A DNA stretch of 64,000 bases from Sphaerisporangium rhizosphaerae. Its GTDB lineage: Bacteria; Actinomycetota; Actinomycetes; Streptosporangiales; Streptosporangiaceae. The DNA is taken from assembly GCF_042665155.1 (NCBI RefSeq), contig NZ_JBHTCG010000032.1, positions 1-64,000 of the forward strand. Direction: 5' to 3'. Every line of letters starts with the position of its first letter. Position 1 is the stretch's first letter. Made by a program: the position numbers and the translations under genes. Shown in pieces: positions 58,192-64,000 of this stretch. The notes under the pieces were generated by a model that did not search any database, had not been told where the DNA came from, and saw nothing but the letters and a program-made list of their open reading frames with translations.

Positions 58192-59022
58192 ATGTCGAAG
58201 ATCGTTCTTGTCACCGGGGCTTCCAGCGGTCTCGGGGCGGCGACCGCGCAGGCATTGGCCGGCGCCGGTCACACCGCCTACGCCGGAATCGGGCCCGCCT
58301 CCGGCCGTCCGCCCGAGGACATCGCCGAACTGGACGGGTACGCCCGCGCGCAGGGCGCGCTGCGTCCCGTCGCACTTGATATCGCCGATCAGCGCTCGGT
58401 CTCCGCCGCGGTCAGGGATATCACGGCGGAAGCCGGCCGAATCGACGTGGTGATCCACACCATGGGACCTGTACCCCGGGGGCCCGTCGAGTCCTTCACT
58501 CCCTACCAGTTGGCGCAGATCTACGACGCGCATGTGCTGTCCACCCAGCGGGTGAACCGTGCGGTGCTGCCGCAGATGCGCGAGCGCCGGGACGGCCTGC
58601 TGGTCTGGGTCGTATCCTCCGGCCACCGTGCCGATGCGGCTCCCTACCTCGCCCTGCACTCCGAAGCCGTCACGCTGATCGACCATCTCGCGGCGAGCTA
58701 TGCCAAAGAGCTGACCGGCTTCGGGATAGAGACCTCGATCGTCGTTTCCGGCTCGCTCATGCCTGACACCGGCCGGCACCTGCGCCTGGTCTATCCGGAT
58801 GACGCCGAGACCGCCGAGGCGTATGAGGGCCGGTATCCCGGCCTGGTCGACCGCGTGGACGTGACCCTGGCGGAGCGGGCCGGCACCGACGCGGACGTCG
58901 CCCAGACGGCCAAGGCCATCGCGGCCGTGGTGGACGGACCGAAGGGCGGCCGTCCGCTGCGGGTCGCCGCCGGTCCACCCGGCGACGGGCCAGGGACCGG
59001 CAGCGCGGGCAGCGGCGGTTAG
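58192..59022 (+). CDS. SDR-family oxidoreductase with altered catalytic motif
   Basis: A 276-residue short-chain dehydrogenase-like protein. The NADP site TGASSGLG is at 8-15 and the active-site serine in WVVSSGHRA (about 142). The usual Y-x3-K reads Y152-LAL-H156, so the catalytic lysine is replaced by histidine. The N-terminal RPPEDIAELDGYARAQG segment is typical of a group of SDRs annotated as ketoreductases. The change may lower or alter activity. The Gly-rich tail is poorly conserved. A strong terminator follows. Confidence 0.85.
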   Translation: MSKIVLVTGASSGLGAATAQALAGAGHTAYAGIGPASGRPPEDIAELDGYARAQGALRPVALDIADQRSVSAAVRDITAEAGRIDVVIHTMGPVPRGPVESFTPYQLAQIYDAHVLSTQRVNRAVLPQMRERRDGLLVWVVSSGHRADAAPYLALHSEAVTLIDHLAASYAKELTGFGIETSIVVSGSLMPDTGRHLRLVYPDDAETAEAYEGRYPGLVDRVDVTLAERAGTDADVAQTAKAIAAVVDGPKGGRPLRVAAGPPGDGPGTGSAGSGG

Positions 59023-59077
59023 CCGGACGGGAGTGCACCGGGACTGACGCCGCCGCCCAAAGGACCCCTCCTGGACG

Positions 59078-59119
59078 CTTGTTCCGCTTCCGCTTCCGCT
59101 TGGGCGGAAGCGGAACAAG
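59078..59119. terminator. Long hairpin between convergent genes
   Basis: CTTGTTCCGCTTCCGC (59078-59093) and its exact complement (59104-59119) form a 16-bp stem with a 10-base loop. It lies between the SDR stop and the convergent LAL regulator stop and can serve both. Confidence 0.85.
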
Positions 59120-59156
59120 CCCACTGGTCGATCGTGGGCGTGCTGGTGCGGTGGTG

Positions 59157-61946
59157 TCATTCGTCCAAGGCCGAAAGCGCGTCGCGGAGCGCGGCTCGTG
59201 AGGTGATCCCAAGCTTGGGAAAGATCTGGTAGAGGTGCGCGCCGACGGTCCGGTGCGAGAGAAAGAGCCGCTCGGCGATCTGCTTGTTGCTCAGGCCGGA
59301 CGCGGCCAGATCCGCAACCTCCCGCTCCTGCGGCGTGAGCACCGTGTCACCCGCGGCGGCGGTTCTCGGCGCGACCCAGCCGGTGGCACGCAGTTCCTTG
59401 GACGCGCGCTCCGTCCAGGGACGGGCGCTGAGCAGGGTGAAGGCGTCGTACGCCAGGCTCAGCGGCCCTCTGGAGTCCGCGTTCGCCCGTGCTCGTCGGA
59501 GCCTTTCGCCGTAGGCGAGTCGCACCCGGGCCAGATCGAACGGCCACCGCTCGACGCCCGGCACGGCCAGCGCCGTGTCGAAGAGGCGTACCGCGTCCTC
59601 ATCTTCGGCGGCACACAGCGCCGCCGAGCCGCCGGCGAGAAGGGCGAGCCGTGGGGAGAGCGCCGCGATCCCGGTCTCCTGTATGGCGCGCACATGGGCG
59701 GCCGCCTCCGCTTGGCGGTTGGTGCGGACCGCGGCTTCGACGAGGTCCATCGCCACCCATAGGGCGTGCGGGACGTGGGAGGCGAAAGTGCCGGCGGGGC
59801 TGATCGCCGTCGCGTGCTGGTAGGCGCTTTCGAAGTCGCCGCGTCCGAGATCCGCGATGGTGCGTACGTGCCAGGCGTAGTGCAGCGCTGTCCCGACTCC
59901 CCGAGGCGTCGCCCACCGGGTGATCTGGTCGGTGAGGAGGCCGGCCGTGTCGTCGTCCCCGCGGGCGGCGGCGATGACGGCTCGGCAGTACCAGAAGTAC
60001 CAGGTGAAGAACCGGTAGCCGGAGTCCTCGCACAGCTGGAGTCCTTCGTCGGCCAGATCCGCACACTCGTCCCACCTGCCGGTCAGGTAGTCGTCCAGGC
60101 ACAGGTGCATCAGCGCGCCGAGGTGTCGGCGCGCCGGGCCGCCGTCCCGTCCCTGGAGGACGACTTTCCAGGAGGGCCCGCGAAGGTCTGCCAGCCGGTC
60201 GAGGTAGAGCGACGCGGTGCCGATTCGGACGATACGGCCGGGGTCGGTCTCCTCGGGAAGTTCGCTGAGGACGGTCTGCAGCTGTTCCAGTGCCGCGACT
60301 CCCGTACGTGCCGGGTCGGAGAAGGTCTTGCCGGCCACGGACAGCAGGGCGGGCGGCTCCGGTCGCAGGGAGGCGACCGCGGTGTAGAAGGGCACCCACA
60401 GCTCTGCGCGGCCGCTGAAGAAACACAGGAGCAGCAGCAGGTGGACCGCGTCGATGAGGGCGTTGTCCTTGGCGTCGTACCCGTGTGTGCCGGACTCGAT
60501 GGCGCCCACCAGCAGGCGGTGAGCGGCGTCGATGTCTCCGTCACCGTTGATGATCAGGTAGACGGCGGCGGAAGCGGAGCGCAGGGAGCCCGTCAGGTCC
60601 GGGTCCGCCCGGCGGGCGTTCTCGAGCAGCTCCGACGCGCCGCGCAGTTCCCCGGTCGCGTCGGCGCCGATGTAGGCGGCCTCCGCCAGTCGGCGGGCAC
60701 GGTCCGAACCACGGGGGCTCAGATCGGCGGCCCGTACCAACGCCGCCACCGCCCCGACGGCGTCTCCGCGCGCCGCGATGCGATGCGCGGCCTGTTCCAG
60801 CAGGACGGCCACCTGCTCGTCCGGCTCGACGGACGCCTCTCCGAGATGCCAGGCCCGGCGCTCGGGCTGATGCACCAGTACGTGGGCCAGGGCACGATGG
60901 GCCGCGCGGCGCTCGGCACTGGTGCAGGCGTCCACGACCGCCGAGCGGATCAAGGGGTGGCGGAAGACGAGCCGCCGGGTGCCCTCGTCGAAGTTCACCA
61001 ACTGGTCCTGCTCGGCAGGCGCCAGGTCATCGAGATCGACGTCGTGGCCGCCCTGCCGCGCCGCTGCCTGCAGGACCCCGAGGTCACCGGTCCCGTCCAT
61101 CGTCGCGAGCAACAGCAGACGCCGCGCGGCAGCAGGGAGGCTGGAGACCCGGGAGACGAACAGTGCTTGCAGCCGCTGGCTGAGCGGCAGCACCGCGGGA
61201 AGCTTCTCCAGCGCCACGCGCTGCTGCCCGCTCAGCGCCGTCGGCAACTCGAGCAGAGCCAGCGGGTTCCCCTCGGCCGCGGCCAGCAGTCGCTGACGCA
61301 CCCGCTCGGCGAGGTTCGGGAAGTGTGCGTCGAGCAGGGCCCTCGACGACTTCCCGTCCAGCGGCGGCACCTCGTATTCAGGTAGCCCGCCGCGGTTGAA
61401 GAAGGTCTCACTCCCCGAGCGCATGGCGCCGAGAAAGCCGACGCGGCTGCCGTCGAGCCTGCGCGCGACGAAGCCCAGCACGGCAGCGCTGGCCCGGTCC
61501 ACCCAGGGCAGGTCGTCGATGATGAGAAGCAGCGGCTCCGCGGCGGCCACCTGACGCAGAAGCATCAAGGTCGCGCTCGACACGACAAGCCGGTCCGGTG
61601 GTGGTCCGCTGCCGAAGCCCAGCGCGACACGCAAGGCTTCACTGTGGGCGCTGTCGAGATCGCCGAACGCCTCGGAGAGGGGGAAAAGGAGCTGGTTCAG
61701 TCCGGAGTAGCTCACGTCGGCCTCGAACTCGACTCCGGCGGCACGCAGGACACGCGTTCCGGTTAGGGACGCGGCTTCCGCCGCGGCATTGAGCAGGACC
61801 GTCTTGCCCACTCCCGCCTGCCCCGACAGCAGGAGCGCCCCACCACGATCGGTGGCGGCAAGGAAGTCGCATATGCGTTCCACTTGCTTGGCGCGCCCCA
61901 CCAGGGCACCGGCGGCGTCGTATTCAAAAAGGTCGTTGTAACCCAC
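59157..61946 (-). CDS. LAL-type LuxR-family transcriptional regulator
   Basis: A 929-residue regulator. Walker A GQAGVGKT is at 42-49, Walker B LLLIIDDLPWVD at about 135-146, the middle is a long helical (TPR-like) region, and the last 65 residues are a LuxR helix-turn-helix (LTPQEREVADLAASGLSNKQ, then IAERLFLSHRTVGAHLYQIF). This is the MalT/LAL layout, common for pathway-specific activators. It starts at a GTG. No biosynthetic cluster is adjacent. Its target may be the convergent SDR gene or lie elsewhere. Confidence 0.92.
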   Translation of the reverse strand: MGYNDLFEYDAAGALVGRAKQVERICDFLAATDRGGALLLSGQAGVGKTVLLNAAAEAASLTGTRVLRAAGVEFEADVSYSGLNQLLFPLSEAFGDLDSAHSEALRVALGFGSGPPPDRLVVSSATLMLLRQVAAAEPLLLIIDDLPWVDRASAAVLGFVARRLDGSRVGFLGAMRSGSETFFNRGGLPEYEVPPLDGKSSRALLDAHFPNLAERVRQRLLAAAEGNPLALLELPTALSGQQRVALEKLPAVLPLSQRLQALFVSRVSSLPAAARRLLLLATMDGTGDLGVLQAAARQGGHDVDLDDLAPAEQDQLVNFDEGTRRLVFRHPLIRSAVVDACTSAERRAAHRALAHVLVHQPERRAWHLGEASVEPDEQVAVLLEQAAHRIAARGDAVGAVAALVRAADLSPRGSDRARRLAEAAYIGADATGELRGASELLENARRADPDLTGSLRSASAAVYLIINGDGDIDAAHRLLVGAIESGTHGYDAKDNALIDAVHLLLLLCFFSGRAELWVPFYTAVASLRPEPPALLSVAGKTFSDPARTGVAALEQLQTVLSELPEETDPGRIVRIGTASLYLDRLADLRGPSWKVVLQGRDGGPARRHLGALMHLCLDDYLTGRWDECADLADEGLQLCEDSGYRFFTWYFWYCRAVIAAARGDDDTAGLLTDQITRWATPRGVGTALHYAWHVRTIADLGRGDFESAYQHATAISPAGTFASHVPHALWVAMDLVEAAVRTNRQAEAAAHVRAIQETGIAALSPRLALLAGGSAALCAAEDEDAVRLFDTALAVPGVERWPFDLARVRLAYGERLRRARANADSRGPLSLAYDAFTLLSARPWTERASKELRATGWVAPRTAAAGDTVLTPQEREVADLAASGLSNKQIAERLFLSHRTVGAHLYQIFPKLGITSRAALRDALSALDE

Positions 61947-62035
61947 CGGGTCACGCTCCCCTCAACCGTCTACGCCGAGCCGGGGATTGCATCGAACCCC
62001 GCATTCTTTGAAACCTGAATCACAAGGAGGCGGTC

Positions 62036-62122
62036 ATGCTATCTCTCGGCCATCACACGGCAGAAAATCTTTCACTGGATGAAAACCCACGCCCGTTGGA
62101 CGCCGGAGTGCAGCAGAATTGA
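62036..62122 (+). CDS. Small ORF of 28 codons with a consensus ribosome site
   Basis: AAGGAGG stands five bases before the ATG, the best possible spacing. The frame MLSLGHHTAENLSLDENPRP plus eight residues ends at a TGA at 62120. It directly abuts the transposase remnant. It may be a small peptide gene or the first codons of a gene cut by the insertion. It is divergent from the LAL regulator gene. Confidence 0.4.
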   Translation: MLSLGHHTAENLSLDENPRPLDAGVQQN

Positions 62123-62400
62123 CCTATGAGCGGCCAAGGTCGTTCCGGGATCGGCCACCGCCTGGCACTACATCCACGAGGCCACCATGCTGCCCTCCCG
62201 TCGCGCTACAAGCCTGGACCAGACATCACAGGCCCCCGAACGCGCCGACTACGCCTTCGTCATACTCGACGGAACGCTCATCCCGATCGACCGGGTGGCC
62301 GCCGACCTGTCGTACCACTCCGGCAAGAACCGGATGCACGGCATGAACATCCTTCGGCTACGCGAAGCAGGATGGAAAAGCTCACTATGGGCTACACAAG
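62120..62400 (+). pseudogene. IS5-family transposase remnant
   Basis: The frame at 62187 reads YAFVILDGTLIPIDRVAADL and HSGKNRMHGMNI, matching the middle of IS5-type DDE transposases, with a related WHYIHEA stretch just upstream in another frame. The N- and C-terminal parts and intact catalytic set are missing. It is a decayed insertion. Confidence 0.7.
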
Positions 62401-62948
62401 TCAGGCATGTCATTTCTGGTTTTCGAGCATAACCAGTAATTAAGGTCTATGCGTGTGCTTCTTTCGATCCCGCCGCTCACATAATCGACGAGAAAAGCCG
62501 ATGAATAGCCGCTCGCCTCACCTGGACGGGACAGCTGCAGAACCAGTTCGGCGCGTACTTGAATCGGCGAGTCCTCAGGCGAGCAGACCTGTGTGACCTC
62601 CCGAACCCCTTGGGGCAGGCCCTTGCGCTGGATGGTGATTGACTCGCCGCTTCCGATGGTGTCGTCATTCGAAGATCCATCGTGAGGGAGGAGGGTGTAA
62701 GCGTCAAGGCGCATTCCGCGGGGGTGCTCCAAACGTACGGCCCTCACGGTGACCGTTCCAGGCTTGTCCAGGCACAGACGTAGCCCTCCATACAAGTAGG
62801 GCGCACCTGGCTTGCTGACGGTCATGCCCTCACCGGTCATGATCCCTCCACCTGGCCCTCGAAGTTCAGGGCTCCCCGGAGCCGTGTCCGCACGACCAGA
62901 TGCCACGATCAGCGCGATGCACGCCAGGGCCATGCGTCCCCTTGCCAT
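62385..62948 (-). CDS. Exported protein of unknown function, possibly with altered C-terminus
   Basis: A 187-residue protein with a signal peptide (MARGRMALACIALIVASG). The mature part looks like one beta-rich domain with CLDKPGTVTVRAVRLEHPRG, EVTQVCSPEDSPIQVRAELV and YWLC, and three or four cysteines. No family is recognised. The last dozen residues run into the IS5 remnant, so the original C-terminus may have been replaced. The ATG at 62948 has GGAG nine bases upstream. Confidence 0.6.
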   Translation of the reverse strand: MARGRMALACIALIVASGRADTAPGSPELRGPGGGIMTGEGMTVSKPGAPYLYGGLRLCLDKPGTVTVRAVRLEHPRGMRLDAYTLLPHDGSSNDDTIGSGESITIQRKGLPQGVREVTQVCSPEDSPIQVRAELVLQLSRPGEASGYSSAFLVDYVSGGIERSTRIDLNYWLCSKTRNDMPDLCSP

Positions 62949-63252
62949 ACCTGGCAACTCCTACTCTGCGGTCGAGACTCCAGCGGTGATCAACTCTTCA
63001 CTCACGCGCTTCGGCCCCCTGAAGGCGCACAAGCTCTAGGAGAGCCTCTCAACCTCGGCGAATAGCATCAACCGAACGGCCAGAACTGGAAAATATAGCT
63101 TTCCCACTCTCCATCGATGTCGTGAGGAAAGTGGCCGGGTGGGACGAGTGGCTTTCGATGCCCTCTGACGTGCCATTTCAGGCTCGGAGCCCATTCCTCT
63201 GGCCGGCCGGCTAACGGCGCGGGCACTCGAACGCTCACTTACTCGCCGGCTC
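62949..63252. other. Intergenic region of 304 bases
   Basis: No supported gene. The region is less GC-rich than the average near 63080-63110 (GAAAATATAGCTTTCCC) and probably contains divergent promoters. Confidence 0.5.
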
Positions 63253-64000
63253 ATGAGATCAGATGAATTGACCCTGTTCGGTTCGCCCGGCACAGTCGTG
63301 CGCATGCCCCTCGAGGAAGTCCCAGACGATCCGGGCGCACGCCGGAGGCGGCCGGTCGTAGTGGCCATCGTGATGGTCCTGCTCGCCGGTCTCGGCGTGG
63401 GTGCGTGGGTCCTTCGCCGCACAGAGGCCGGGCCTCTGCCGCCACCCGACGCCCCGTGGCCGACGACGGGGGAAGCGTCGGTGTTTCTGTGCGGGAGTGG
63501 CAGCGCGCAGGACAACTGCGACGGGCGTGCGATCATGGCCGCGCAGCGCCTGATGGTCGAACGCACCCTCCGGGGCCTGCCCGAGGTGTCCGCCGTGCGG
63601 TTCCAATCGCGCGCGGAGACGCTCAAAGACTTCAAGAAAGCCTGGGCCCTGAGCGCCACGGCCCGCGAGGCATTCCGCGAATCCGACATGCCTGAATCAT
63701 TCGTGGTGGACCTCACCTCGACCGGAGATTTCCTGCGGAAGGTGGAGACGCTGCCTGGAGTCTCGAACGTCTATGTGCGCGGGACGAGCTTCTGGGCCGG
63801 CAAGGCCGATGTGGCGATCCGGCTCTGCCCGCGGACCGCTCCGGGGAAGAATTCGCCGTGCCTCGGGCGGGGCGAGGCCAGCGCGGCCGAGAAGGCCACC
63901 ATCTACCAGACCCTTCGCGACCTCGACGGTATCGGGGCGATCTACCTGGAGGATCGTAGGCACGCCACGAAGGACGCATTCTGGGCCATGTTCGCTCGGT
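63253..64000 (+). CDS. Membrane-anchored protein with FtsX-like extracellular domains (cut by window end)
   Basis: An open frame runs from an ATG at 63253 (alternatives GTG 63298, ATG 63304) off the end, giving at least 249 residues. A basic stretch and one membrane helix (VVVAIVMVLLAGLGVGAWVL, about 37-56) are followed by an FtsX-type extracellular domain: VFLCGSGSAQDNC (Cys pair), AAQRLMVERTLRGLPEVSAV and DFLRKVETLPGVSNVYV. A second copy begins at DVAIRLCPRTAPGKNSPC. Such proteins, as stand-alone FtsX ectodomain relatives in actinobacteria, have no known role. A fragment of a homologue is at 49070. Confidence 0.8.
   Translation, partial: MRSDELTLFGSPGTVVRMPLEEVPDDPGARRRRPVVVAIVMVLLAGLGVGAWVLRRTEAGPLPPPDAPWPTTGEASVFLCGSGSAQDNCDGRAIMAAQRLMVERTLRGLPEVSAVRFQSRAETLKDFKKAWALSATAREAFRESDMPESFVVDLTSTGDFLRKVETLPGVSNVYVRGTSFWAGKADVAIRLCPRTAPGKNSPCLGRGEASAAEKATIYQTLRDLDGIGAIYLEDRRHATKDAFWAMFAR

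Noticed and set aside
1..64000. tRNA or rRNA genes
   Set aside because: No cloverleaf-like segments with a TTCGA-type T-loop and no conserved rRNA strings were noticed by eye. A covariance-model scan would settle this.

Overview
The window is a GC-rich chromosomal segment (most genes near 70% G+C, GTG and TTG starts common, many 4-nt ATGA or GTGA gene overlaps). The gene families are typically actinobacterial: an AfsR/SARP regulator, a LAL/LuxR regulator, an MmyB-type XRE regulator, an Rv2578c-type radical SAM protein, an MshD-like acetyltransferase and actinobacterial PolX. A streptomycete-like genus, perhaps of the Streptosporangiales, is the most likely source. This is inferred from gene content only. 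No tRNA, rRNA or CRISPR array was seen.

Region 1 (1-11.9 kb). After the end of an IS630 transposase and a repeat block comes one long leftward operon. It starts with a LacI regulator behind two copies of a cgtttac-type operator. It continues with two sugar ABC permeases, a lipoprotein binding protein, four consecutive ADP-ribosylglycohydrolase-family genes, a ribokinase, a small repeat-protein ORF and a CaiB-type CoA transferase. The set looks like uptake of a riboside-like compound, cleavage of its glycosidic bond and phosphorylation of the released ribose. The substrate is unknown.

Region 2 (12-29 kb) is ordinary chromosome: an XRE/MFS divergent pair, GNAT, GerW/YtfJ, CorA, a ROK regulator divergent from an amino-acid ABC system that lacks an ATPase gene but sits beside an L-asparaginase, VOC, aldo/keto reductase, PolX and a sulfite-oxidase-like enzyme. 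Region 3 (27-33.7 kb) holds two sodium:solute symporters, each with a small membrane partner, and a LytS/LytT two-component system.

Region 4 (33.8-42.7 kb) is accessory: a truncated mug gene, a radical SAM protein, and a MerR regulator whose C-terminal domain recurs as a separate HTH-less gene. Both genes follow the same MerR-type promoter with a 19-bp spacer. A peptide-modification-like set follows: HATPase, HTH/TPR regulator, isoaspartyl-methyltransferase-like protein and radical SAM/SPASM protein, with no obvious precursor. Region 5 (42.8-48.9 kb) is a complete type I restriction-modification operon (hsdM-hsdS-hsdR).

Region 6 (49-64 kb) contains an AfsR-type regulator, a divergent pair of related secreted mini-proteins, several small regulators and hydrolases, a LAL regulator, transposase remnants and a protein with FtsX-like extracellular domains that runs off the end. 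A decayed fragment of the same family lies at 49.1 kb. Throughout the window, short tandem repeats with periods divisible by three (15, 18, 24, 27 and 42 bp) sit at gene ends and junctions, where they extend or link reading frames.
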